Notes under the pieces: generated by a model | The model's database searches: none | Told to the model about the DNA's origin: nothing | The model's input: only the letters and a program-made list of their open reading frames with translations | Made by a program: the position numbers and the translations under genes | Shown here: positions 8,579 to 17,500 of the stretch, one piece after another | How positions within the stretch are numbered: the stretch's first letter is position 1 | Layout: each line of letters starts with the position of its first letter | NCBI RefSeq assembly: GCF_019649055.1 | Contig: NW_026570236.1 | Coordinates: 1 to 64,000 of the forward strand | DNA: 64,000 nt | Direction: 5' to 3' | Source of the DNA: Paramacrobiotus metropolitanus | Lineage: Eukaryota; Tardigrada; Eutardigrada; Parachela; Macrobiotidae

Positions 8579-9702
8579 TATGCAAAAGATATCCAACCAC
8601 CACCGCCTGTCTGGTGTTGTGTTTTATGTTTCTTTGTTGGAGGCTGGTTATCACTCCTGGCTTTCTTGCTTCGCAGCGGCACTATTTCTTCTGGCTTGTA
8701 TAAAATTGCTGGAACGGGGGTTTTGTTTGGTGCCCTATATGTCAATGCTGGCGTGACTGTCGGTGCTGGCAAACTATGCTGTTGAAAAGTAAGCGCTTTT
8801 CTGGCCGCAGGTGCTGCAATACTTGGCTGCTCGTAGGTCAAAGCTTCCAATTGCTGAGATGTTGGCAATTGTGGCTGCGCATATGTGATAGCTTTCCGGC
8901 TTGAACTAGTAGGTAGCTGCGGCTGCTCGTACGTTAAAGGCTGTACTAAGGCTGCGGATGGTATCGCATATAAAGAATCTAAATCATCGTCACTTTCTGG
9001 CCATTCAACATTCGGTACAGTAGTGTTATCAGCTAAAGCCAGCGTAGGAGAAGGACTGCGTAATTCCCAGTACGGATTGCTTGCTGTGGGCATTGGAACA
9101 TTTTGATACACAGGCTGCGGGTTTAGGGTGTTGTAAGACAGGGCAGGTAATGCTGGTCCTTTAGTTATTTTAGACAGATTTGGTTGCCGCATCGTGCTAG
9201 ATGTACTTTTAATACGGGCCTGCTTGGAAATCCGTTTATTCTTTGGCTGAGGTTTATAAACATGCCGCACAATTGGTCTTCCCGGTACATTGATATACTG
9301 AGGCACGGACACCGGATAATATACAGGCTTTTCCTTTTCGATATACTGAACCGTAGGTTCGATTGGATCGGATTGTGCTTGAGTGTCTACCGTTAGAGGT
9401 TTAGGTTCGGGAAAATACTGAACCATGGGTACGGTATCCACTTGTGCGGCATGATCGTGAGTAATGGTTGACCGCAACGGTGCACTAGGGATTTCCGTTT
9501 GGATTGATACCGGTGTCGGTTGCGAGGCTACGAGATCCAATTGAGGAGGCTTTTGTACACTAGGGTTTCTTTCGGTGTTGTCTTGGTGCTGCAAATGTCT
9601 TTCGATCTCGCTCCGAATTTGATACGCTTTCGTCCAGGGTGTTGGACACGGCTTCATCACCGTATTATATTCTGTCTCCGGTACGAGCACATACGTCTTC
9701 AT
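8578..9702 (-). CDS. Proline/glutamine-rich viral protein with about 20-residue repeats
   Basis: A 374-aa low-complexity protein. Residues about 250-340 contain repeats built on A-[LI]-T-[YF]-x-Q-P (for example ALTYEQPQLP, AITYAQPQLP, ALTYEQPSIA, ALTFQQHSLP). A basic stretch near the end (RSKKARSDNQPPTKKHK) looks like a nuclear localisation signal, and the C-terminus is GGGGWISFA. Its stop overlaps the integrase start and its start overlaps the upstream small ORF. Position in the virion array suggests a structural or scaffold role. I do not recognise a family. Confidence 0.6.
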   Translation of the reverse strand: MKTYVLVPETEYNTVMKPCPTPWTKAYQIRSEIERHLQHQDNTERNPSVQKPPQLDLVASQPTPVSIQTEIPSAPLRSTITHDHAAQVDTVPMVQYFPEPKPLTVDTQAQSDPIEPTVQYIEKEKPVYYPVSVPQYINVPGRPIVRHVYKPQPKNKRISKQARIKSTSSTMRQPNLSKITKGPALPALSYNTLNPQPVYQNVPMPTASNPYWELRSPSPTLALADNTTVPNVEWPESDDDLDSLYAIPSAALVQPLTYEQPQLPTSSSRKAITYAQPQLPTSQQLEALTYEQPSIAAPAARKALTFQQHSLPAPTVTPALTYRAPNKTPVPAILYKPEEIVPLRSKKARSDNQPPTKKHKTQHQTGGGGWISFA

Positions 9703-10018
9703 TTTGCAATGAATGTAGATAACAGTGTTCCTAATATTGGTAGTAAGGCACCAAGAAATCCGCCTTTTTGCTGCAAAATTTTCTGTTTCCGTTTTCGCGG
9801 AATATCGCGGTCTGCCAGTCGCTTAATGCTTGCTGCATATTTTCTAGCTTGGTGGACTTCTGTTTTGCTAAGACTGGCTGAATTTTTAGCAAATTTAAAC
9901 ATGCCTCCTCTATAGCACTCATTTGTTTCTTGGTACATCGTGCAAAATAGTTCCTGCGTTGTATGGGTGACATTGTTTGCAATGCGCGAACTATATCAAA
10001 AATTTCTGATGGATTCAT
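9699..10018 (-). CDS. Small viral protein with hydrophobic Gly-rich C-terminus, split by one frame shift
   Basis: An ORF starting at the ATG at 10016-10018 (NPSEIFDIVRALQTMSP) reads to about 9885. Coding then continues in another frame to 9699, ending in a basic segment (RDIPRKRKQKILQQ) and a hydrophobic tail (GGFLGALLPILGTLLSTFIA). Similar short proteins with a basic stretch followed by a glycine-rich hydrophobic tail are common in Maverick/adintovirus virion arrays. The shift lies near a TTT/AAA run at about 9885-9900. Both ends overlap neighbours by ATGA. The product would be about 106 aa if continuous. Confidence 0.55.
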
Positions 10019-10644
10019 GGTGTATAAATACGTCTGTGATTAAAAATATGCGATTGGAGTCGTAGATTATCCGGAGTCTCAGGTCGCAAGTTTATAATCA
10101 GATATCCGTATTGCTCCTTAATGGCCTTTTTGTATGCGTCCTCTAAATGTTTCATGCCAAGTTGCCGACTCAAGACACGAATTTGTTGAATGTCTCTCAC
10201 ACTTTTGAACAAAATCAGATATTGAGAATTCACTGCTATATCACGCATGCTTTTTCCTTGTTTAAACAAGTTTTGTGAAATAAAAATGGCAGTCACATTT
10301 TTATGATGCACATCTCGCGTGAACAGTGTTGAGGCTTTTACATTATTTGCTAATTCTTCCATCAAATCATCAAGAATGAGTAACGTTGGGACAACAGGGT
10401 TGAAAAATCCTTCTTCAAACAGTTTATTGAAATCAGATATTAATTCAACAGAAGATGGGAAATCTTTGAACAAATTCTGCCAACTGCCGTATGCATATAC
10501 AATACGCTTGGGGCAAGGATAAAAGTACTTGTGCGGTTCTTTCAGTAACTTTATAATCAAAGTAGATTTGCCAGACATTGTGGGTCCACAAACGTACACC
10601 GAACACGGTGTCTTGAAACGAAAATCAAAATTTACACGCTCCAT
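10015..10644 (-). CDS. FtsK/HerA-like DNA-packaging ATPase
   Basis: A 209-aa P-loop ATPase. The Walker A motif is at residues 20-28 (GPTMSGKST) and Walker B near residue 108 (LLILDDLM). A polar sensor-like segment follows (VTAIFISQNLF). This is the A32-type packaging ATPase that pumps DNA into the capsid in Mavericks, adintoviruses and related viruses. It heads the stop/start-overlapping array, and a structured hairpin element lies 90-155 nt upstream. The ORF is intact. Confidence 0.9.
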   Translation of the reverse strand: MERVNFDFRFKTPCSVYVCGPTMSGKSTLIIKLLKEPHKYFYPCPKRIVYAYGSWQNLFKDFPSSVELISDFNKLFEEGFFNPVVPTLLILDDLMEELANNVKASTLFTRDVHHKNVTAIFISQNLFKQGKSMRDIAVNSQYLILFKSVRDIQQIRVLSRQLGMKHLEDAYKKAIKEQYGYLIINLRPETPDNLRLQSHIFNHRRIYTP

Positions 10645-10731
10645 TCCTTGTTAAGTTGTAACACAGTGTTTACAACATATACGCAACCTAGCAGCCTGTA
10701 CCAGCTTAATGAGCAAATTACCAAAACAGCA

Positions 10732-10799
10732 GTAGATTCAACTTGACCGCAGGCAAGTTAAAACTTCTACCGATTTGGAGCAATTCAGCTCTCTTTTTT
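10732..10799 (+). ncRNA. Structured hairpin plus T-run element, copy 2
   Basis: The outer stem is GTAGA (10732-10736) with TCTAC (10766-10770). The inner stem is AACTTG (10740-10745) with CAAGTT (10754-10759), around a CCGCAG-containing loop. A second hairpin, GAGC (10778-10781) with GCTC (10788-10791), is followed by T6. Paired bases differ from copies 1 and 3 but pairing is kept. It lies just upstream of the ATPase-led gene array. Confidence 0.5.
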
Positions 10800-11000
10800 C
10801 GCATTTTCTTGAAACGAATATATGGAGTTTTTCTTAACAGAACAATGAATACAAATAACTGCCTAACATGTATGTGGAAAACTCAGAAAAATGTGTAGCA
10901 ATGCATGCAGAGTCAACGGAAACGTCAAGTCGTAAAAGTCAAAGTTTGCGATGGGAAAAACTCATTTTTTTAATAGAATCGTGCAAATTAACTGAAATTT

Positions 11001-12069
11001 TCAAAACAATTCTTCGGGCAAGGTAAACAAGCCGACAGTTCTATTAGGACACTGCGCAACCAGTTTCTCACACTGTGTTAACGTAAAAATTGACTCATCT
11101 TCTTCCGTTTTGCACTCGTCACGCTGGTCGATTCCGATGGAATTATTTTCCCATTGTGCAACCAGTTTATCGCATTGTGATAAAGTAAGGACTGGCTCCT
11201 CCTCTCCACATTTGTCAATTTCATTCAGCCATTCTTCCAACTCGTTGGACTTTTCCTCCTGAACAGGCTGACTCAAATCAGCCTTAACCGGATTGGTCCG
11301 ATTTTGCTTCTGAGGTGTGGTCTGCGTACTTCGACTAACAGATTTAGTACTAATCTTGAACTCGCACATCATATCTGCCTCCGGCAGCCGCTTGCGCTTG
11401 CGAGGTGTGGTCTGTGTACCTTGAGTAGCAGTGGTGGGGGTGGCACCAACCAGTGACTCACACATGAGCTCCGCCTCCAAGTTCCTGACAAACTCGTCAA
11501 TGTCCGAGGTAACAGATTTTCGTTTTTTGCGCACGGCACTTAGATCAAAGTCAGGAGACGGTGGCGGATTAGAAGGGAGAGTGGATCGGAGGCGGTCAAT
11601 GCAAGTGTTTACTGCTTTGACACTCTTGGCGCCTAAAATCGTACACTTTCCCGAACTAAACACTTTAACCGTGATTCCAAGATCGTCGTATCGCATTTTG
11701 GCCGCATCAAACAGTTCTGGCTCGTAATACAGGCTGTTGGCTTTCGCAAATTTATACAGATTAATAGGATGCTGATGGTTGTACGTCGCCATGATGTTTG
11801 CAATGCGCTTGCTGAGAACTTTGGCCGAAAAAACCAAGATGGGTTAAGCGAAAACGGTATCGCTTCAACAGTGTGCGTACTTCTTTTTCAGAAGTACCAC
11901 CATTGATGATCGCTTTGCCCGAACTGAAAACTTGGCAATAGCTCCCATCATAAGATGTAAGATTGAGCGCCTTAAAATCCTTCACAGATGTACACTTAGT
12001 GGACGATGCAATTTTCTGCAGATCAAACTTGCAGTCAAACACAACAACAGTTATGATATGGTGAATCAT
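11001..12069 (-). CDS. TBP-like protein (TATA-binding fold) with a novel repeated C-terminal tail, one frame shift
   Basis: The first half (12069 to about 11830) matches repeat 1 of TATA-binding protein in layout: DCKFDLQKIA, a strand, then VFSSGKAIINGG and a helix. The second half, in another frame from about 11831, matches repeat 2: YYEPELFDAAKMRYDD, KVFSSGKCTILGAKS and a closing helix. The frame changes at a T6 run near 11825-11831, exactly at the junction of the two repeats. A tail of about 170 aa follows, absent from ordinary TBPs. It contains basic patches (RKKRKS, RKRKR) and two copies of a T-L-[ST]-Q-C-[DE]-K-L-V-A-Q motif. It probably directs viral transcription initiation. Host TBPs lack such a tail and are usually intron-containing. 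Confidence 0.75.
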
Positions 12070-12289
12070 TTTCCAAGTAGAATGAAATAAGAACCGTGCA
12101 AAACTGAAAATGAAGTGAGACTGATTTCAGACCTGTTCCTTCATACCCTTTTATATGCATTTCATCGTTCATATCTGCTACGGAGCAGAAGCAGGAATTT
12201 CCGTGCACCGTAAGCCAATCAGAAGTCAAGATCCGCCTTCTAAAGAAATCTGGAACTTTCCTAATTTAGAGTGCTACCCAGAAACCACA

Positions 12290-12358
12290 ATACTTTCAGC
12301 TTGGCCGCAGACAAGCTAAGAGTATCGCAGATTTTGGGGCAACGCCCTCTTTTTTTTT
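12290..12358 (+). ncRNA. Structured hairpin plus T-run element, copy 3
   Basis: The outer stem is ATACT (12290-12294) with AGTAT (12321-12325). The inner stem is AGCTTG (12298-12303) with CAAGCT (12312-12317), around GCCGCAGA. The second hairpin, GGGC (12337-12340) with GCCC (12344-12347), is followed by T9. The second hairpin is identical to copy 1 and the loop resembles copy 2. It lies between the TBP-like gene and the gene at 12452, followed by more T-rich sequence to about 12400. Confidence 0.5.
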
Positions 12359-12451
12359 ATTTTTTTTATTTTTTTTTTATGGTTTTTTTACATTTTTTCT
12401 TAGATGATTTTATAAATAATAATAGGAAATAAGTAGTTCGAACAAATTTAT

Positions 12452-12883
12452 TTACGGTTTAGGAATAAGTTGGCTAAGCAGTTTGCACACGCTCCGAAAA
12501 TTCCGGTATCCCAGCATAATTAAGGCTCCCTCAAGCGAGATAGAGATCGTACGTCCAAAGGAGGCGTGGTAAGCCAGTTTAATATCGATAACCGTATCGT
12601 TGGCATCTTTTATGTGGGCGTACTTTGGGGTTTGTCCAATGCACGCAGCGTCCAAACCCAATCGAATTTTGCCTTCGTTTAGCAATAGGAGTAGATTATT
12701 AATGGCAGGTAAGTCCAGTATAATACCTTTCTGCCGGGCAGTACTAAGTCCGTCAGAAGCGGGACTGCGGGCAAGAATAACAGTGTTACCGATTGTATCA
12801 AACCATAATGAAGATTTGCTGGTGATCTCATAGCACTTGACGTTGCCGTCCTGAAACTGGTACTTCAGTTCGGGAAAATCCAT
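12452..12883 (-). CDS. Viral small protein, paralogue D of the five-member family
   Basis: About 143 aa from the ATG at 12881-12883 (MDFPELKYQF). An upstream in-frame extension is hydrophobic but looks like non-coding T-rich leader. Family features are an aromatic N-terminal strand (VKCYEITSKSSLW), a basic turn into a Leu-rich helix (RQKGIILDLPAINNLLLLL), a second half with strands, and a C-terminal hydrophobic helix. It is separated from paralogues A-C by the virion array. The 10-mer ACTTCTGCCA lies about 100 nt upstream. The function is unknown. Confidence 0.55.
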   Translation of the reverse strand: MDFPELKYQFQDGNVKCYEITSKSSLWFDTIGNTVILARSPASDGLSTARQKGIILDLPAINNLLLLLNEGKIRLGLDAACIGQTPKYAHIKDANDTVIDIKLAYHASFGRTISISLEGALIMLGYRNFRSVCKLLSQLIPKP

Positions 12884-12983
12884 TGTGTAAGATAAGGTAA
12901 ATATTATTGACTGCAAGAAGAACAAAAATAAAAGCAAGTGTAAAATATGTGTCACAAACGCCGTGCTAGATAACTTTCAACAT

Positions 12984-12993
12984 ACTTCTGCCA
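12984..12993 (-). promoter_or_regulatory. Candidate viral promoter motif
   Basis: ACTTCTGCCA at 12984-12993 is identical to the 10-mer at 13721-13730. Each lies about 100-165 nt upstream of a viral minus-strand ATG (12883 and 13557). See also the cluster at 3251-3297. Confidence 0.3.
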
Positions 12994-13023
12994 TATTCGC
13001 CTCTACCCATAAGAAAAGTATGA

Positions 13024-13557
13024 TTAAGGATATGGGGGACAGATATCGACACCATCAACGGGTTTCACTTCACTGACATCCGGCAGATTGTCCAGTTCCA
13101 TATCGGAATGAGCATATGGCCCATCAACTTGATCCTCGGAGTCATCACAACCACAGTGGAAATTCAAAACTCTCCGATTCCATCGACTAAGCATCCATCC
13201 GCTTAGCTGCTCTTGCACATCCAGTACATTCTTTATAAATTTCTTGCTAACTACAGTATTTAGATGCTCACACGTGTAATTGTATCTTGCGTGATGCACA
13301 CTGATATCCTCAAAAGGTAGGAGATCTTCAACCCCCAATCCGCAAGTAAAACAATACAACCGACCAGCACCGCGGTGATAGAACCCTGCCTCAGCCATCT
13401 GGTAAATATCCTGACCAGGGAACAGATTTAAAAAGCCAAAGAACGTCTCTATGCGCTTATTCACGTCCATCATGTTCGAATTGAAAAGGACTACCTCGTC
13501 CTGATAGTCACGACGATAATGCGTATACGTAGGTTCCAAATCTTTAGGATCCACCAT
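13024..13557 (-). CDS. BIR-domain protein (viral IAP-like)
   Basis: A 177-aa protein starting at the ATG at 13555-13557. A single baculovirus-IAP-repeat domain occupies about residues 35-100, including the AEAGFYHRG core. The zinc ligands have canonical spacing: Cys69 and Cys72 (CFTC), His89, Cys96 (C-x2-C-x16-H-x6-C). No RING follows. The tail is acidic and contains CGCDD. BIR proteins bind caspases or other apoptotic regulators, so an anti-apoptotic or cell-division role is plausible. The start codon is immediately preceded by a run of about 19 A. It lies between two members of the paralogous small-protein family. Confidence 0.82.
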   Translation of the reverse strand: MVDPKDLEPTYTHYRRDYQDEVVLFNSNMMDVNKRIETFFGFLNLFPGQDIYQMAEAGFYHRGAGRLYCFTCGLGVEDLLPFEDISVHHARYNYTCEHLNTVVSKKFIKNVLDVQEQLSGWMLSRWNRRVLNFHCGCDDSEDQVDGPYAHSDMELDNLPDVSEVKPVDGVDICPPYP

Positions 13558-13720
13558 TTTTTTTTTTTTTTTTTTTGCAATTGAACAGAAAAAATCCGAA
13601 GAAAAAGAGAGAGTCAAACTTACTTTGTACACCACCCTGTCCCTGATATATTTTCAAATATGTTAGTTCGTTCAATTCTGACGTAAGTTGCGACTGTGTC
13701 TGACTTGTAAATCTTCGTAA

Positions 13721-13730
13721 ACTTCTGCCA
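13721..13730 (-). promoter_or_regulatory. Candidate viral promoter motif
   Basis: A second exact copy of ACTTCTGCCA, about 165 nt before the BIR-protein start. Confidence 0.3.
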
Positions 13731-13788
13731 CTGGTAAATCAGTAACTGAAATTACAGATTTTCGAGCAATGATTCCTCAACTGTAGCC

Positions 13789-13845
13789 GTGTCAGATTGC
13801 CTTAACAGGCATCCCTAACACAGGTACAGATGGGGGTTTTTTTTT
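13789..13845 (+). ncRNA. Structured hairpin plus T-run element, degenerate copy 4
   Basis: The outer stem is GTGT (13789-13792) with ACAC (13818-13821) and the inner stem is TGCCT (13798-13802) with AGGCA (13807-13811). It is followed by CAGATGGGGG and T9. The second hairpin is poorly formed. Position, upstream of the BIR gene and downstream of paralogue E, matches the other copies. Confidence 0.35.
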
Positions 13846-14035
13846 GCCCTTTTTTTTCCCCCATTTTTTTTTTTTTTTATCATTTTCCCCCACACCTTTT
13901 TTTTTTGCTTTTTTTTTGATTTTTTTTTCCATTTTTTTTTTTTTTTTAAACAAGGCTTTTTTTTTTGTAATTTTTTTTCTCTTTTGTTAATTTTTTTTTG
14001 GGCTTTTTTCTCTTTTTTTTTTTATAAAAATAAGT
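13830..14035. repeat. T-rich homopolymer tract
   Basis: About 200 bp made almost entirely of T runs broken by short C, G or A interruptions. On the coding strand it is A-rich. It lies just after the stop of the gene at 14039-14449. I see no coding sequence in it. Confidence 0.8.
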
Positions 14036-14038
14036 GCA

Positions 14039-14449
14039 TCAAAACATCAAACGAAGAGTTGAAAAAATAGTAGAGAATTTATCGTGCGAAAACTTCAACA
14101 CAGCTTTATTCCTGGCTTGAGAAAAATAAATGCAGAAAAATTTTCCAGTCTTGAAAGTAATCTTAAGATTATCATTAGCCCCATCACCATGCAAGAAAAG
14201 TTCCATCGGCTTACATTTTAACACTGAAGAATCCAAAAGATCCTGAATAGTGCCATCAGAAATGTGATGAAGTATTTGCGAAACAACGGACGAAGATAAT
14301 TCCATGGCAGTATACACAAAGCGTTGGTCAGCTTCAGTCGAAAAGGTCTTGCAGAATGATACGGCACTGGTCTTCTTGTGAAATCCCATGTACGAGTCAC
14401 GTTTAATCTCGTACCACACGGTCGTTGCGTCTTCCAGATACAAGTCCAT
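14039..14449 (-). CDS. Viral small protein, paralogue E of the five-member family
   Basis: A 136-aa protein starting at the ATG at 14447-14449. It has the family's aromatic start (VWYEIKRDSYMGFHKK) and a middle segment leading to a helix (MELSSSVVSQILHHI). The basic second half (LKITFKTGKFFCIYF) and a hydrophobic C-terminal helix follow. It is the most divergent of the five. It lies between the polymerase gene and the BIR gene. No domain is recognised. Confidence 0.5.
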   Translation of the reverse strand: MDLYLEDATTVWYEIKRDSYMGFHKKTSAVSFCKTFSTEADQRFVYTAMELSSSVVSQILHHISDGTIQDLLDSSVLKCKPMELFLHGDGANDNLKITFKTGKFFCIYFSQARNKAVLKFSHDKFSTIFSTLRLMF

Positions 14450-14559
14450 TACGGTGGCTGCGGGTCCTGTGAGTAGTAAAATGAAAACTAAATATAAGCA
14501 TAAAAGTCTGCACGCCGTCCTGAGTGTTTTGTATCATCGCATTCTTCATTAACATCTGA

Positions 14560-17500
14560 CTATTGATCTGACACAGCGGCACAGACGTGACTGAACACGC
14601 TTACCGGGTTCTTGAAACCGAAAGGTACTGTGGTGAAATCCTCCAGTAGCACACGCTTGTCGTACACCATACGTAGATGCTTTTTAAGACGAATGGTGGA
14701 AATTTCTTGTGCTTTAAAGTTCCGTTTAATGTACTCTGGGTACACAACCTGCGCAAAAATTGATAGTAATTACTGGAGAAGTTTTTAAGTTTTGTTTTAA
14801 TGCATACAGGTAGCGTAGCGCCCTCTAGGATTTCGGTTAGTTTGGCGAAATCCAGCTTCTGTCCGGTGCGCTGAAGATCGTCGTTCAAGATATCTTCAGT
14901 GTATCCGTTCTGTGTCATACCCTTAACCTTCAACTGGATTCGGCCGGTATTGGTCTCGTAACTGTATACCTTCGGACCGCAGGATACAAACCGGACAATG
15001 TGCTCATCTGGCTTTAACTCACTGCTCCATTGGCCAAGACCGCTGCCGATATCTGGAAGCCAACGTCCTTCTTTATGGACAAAAATTACCGAATCTGTAT
15101 CGAAATAGAGAAGCCGAGGGCCAAGTTTGGCCATGGTTTTGAACAACTGGATGCGGGCATGACTGGTCGTAAATGCTGCGATTGCGAGATTGGCACAGTT
15201 GCTACCTTCGTTATAGTCATCTTTCTGAGAGTAAGTTACCATCATACACTCAGCAGTGACGGCATGAACATTGTGGATTTCGACGGACTTGGATCGTATC
15301 AGATCGAGGTATTTTTTCACGCAGAAGATGAACACGGTTTGTTGCAAATTATCCCTTTGACCAAATTTTCCCCAAAAAGAGTTCAACATGAGTTTAGCAA
15401 CGGCGCGCCTGGCAGGATTATCTTCAATACGATTGATATCGAGAAGAATTCCATCGCGGAGGGCAACTTCTTGAACGTACAACTCTTTCTGTCGCTGCGT
15501 GGTGCAGCCTGCAGGAAATCCGCTGGCTTCCAACTTCTCTTTGTAAAACTTATCCACGTATTCCTTGAACAAGCCAACCCGAGTCTCACTCCAATGCCAC
15601 ACTTCATATATTTCCTTGACCTGATATCCCTGTCTGAGTGCCATGTGCAATTCCGGAGTACAGAAGACTCCTTCGAATGATCTTTCTTCATCCGAGTGCG
15701 AACAGTAATCGTTCACGCTTTTTTCCGCACACGTTCGGCAAAGTGTAAATATCAGCTTATTGTTTACGGTTGCTGGCAACACGGGGTATCGAATCCTGGT
15801 CGGTGGTAGGACCTTGCATTTAACAAGACCGAAATACTCAGTTACGGGTTTGAAGTTGGATACGATTATTTTTGGATGTCCAATTGGATACTCGGCTGTC
15901 TTGTTGATGAATGGGTACAGGGAAACGATGTCGTAGTGAAGAATTTGCTCATCGTCTTGAATTTCTTTGAATAAGCATGACGCATTGGTGCGGCCTCCTT
16001 TAAACGCGTCACGAGGCTGCAGAGGATCGCGTAGATTCTGACTGAACAGGAACTGCTGGATGTCCGGATCTTTTCTTTCCTGCAGCCATTCGCAAGACCA
16101 CTTTTCTTCCACATTGTACCCCATCCCTTCCAAATAAAGCTTCTTTCGTATCCACTGCTCGTACACTTCTGACATTTTCTTGAGCGAAAACGGTGTCCGG
16201 TCATCTTCGTTGGTGCACGTAGGATGTCCGTGGTGGACACAGCCGTTGTATTCATAAATCGTGTTCGTATCAGGGTCAAAACCATCAACAAAATACCGAT
16301 CGAATTTCCGTTCTTTACCGTTCCGTCCGTGCTCGATGTTCGGATGTTCCAACCGTAGCCATTCAAGCCACTGAGTCGCCTCTGCACTTGTCCTACGATT
16401 TGGCTGGTATCCGTTCGCGGATATGACAGCAATTTCCTTCTTTTTAAGAATTTTAGTCTTCAAATAAGTTGAGCAAGCAGCAGCGATCGTAACATTTTGG
16501 TACGGATCAACGTTCGTCATGGCAATAAAGTTGTCTCGAAACTGCAGAGCACATTTCCTGAGGATTGTAACATCTTTCGAACAATAGCCTGCCATTTCCG
16601 CACGAAAATCAAAAACAACTGCAGAAAAAAAAATAATTGAAAAACGGTACAAAAACCTTAGAAAAAATAAAATTCACAGTCTAACCTTTCGCCTGTTTTT
16701 CCTCGGTGTACCACTGTTCAAACTTTCGTCTATCCGCGCGGTTCAAACCATCGATCATATAGTCTTCAAGGTCTGGAAACGGTAGAACTTTATCCCAATT
16801 GTCCGGCTTATTAAAACGGTGGGGAAAGTCACCCTTCTGCTCGCATTCGGCTAGGCCAACGGCTTTCGGAAAGTTCGAAAGTTTTGTCATGACAAAGTTT
16901 AAGGTGTCACGAGCGCAGATCTCCAGGGCAGGATACCGAAGGTCCAGAATCTGACTCCCCCGTCGTATGACTTCCACTCCTTTGAGATTGTTTTCAATGA
17001 GATAAGATAAAAGGAAGTGGCCGTCGTAGCCACGGAAATTGTGGGCGATTAATGTGGCTCCACGATGCTTTTCGGAAAAAACCCATTCACCAAATTCTTT
17101 CTGAACGTCGTATCCTGCCATCGGAACCCCGTCAGGCGGAAACCGAAACTCTTCTCCAGTAGAATATTGTGCGACTGCATAACACGGCTTGTGTATCCCT
17201 TCCGTGTCCAAATACGTTTCATAATCAAAGAAAACGAAACGGTTCTGCTCTCCGTGCATGCGCGGTTCCAACGGTTTTAGGTAACATTTGTGGGTGGCCT
17301 GTTTCACCCACTCTTGGCATGGATGGCAAAACATCTCACCGCATTCATGAATTTTGAATTTACGAGTAAGGAAACTGACAAAAACTCCACACTTCGGACA
17401 TATAAACAAATCCTGGCAATAGGTGCGTCCGTTCTGACGCCGCTTCTCGTGGATGTCGAAGCAGTCGTTGTTGTTGAACTCCCGCTTACACTTTTGACAG

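Noticed and set aside
9520-9915. Plus-strand 131-aa ORF in the viral block
   Set aside because: It overlaps well-supported overlapping minus-strand genes and has no domain features.
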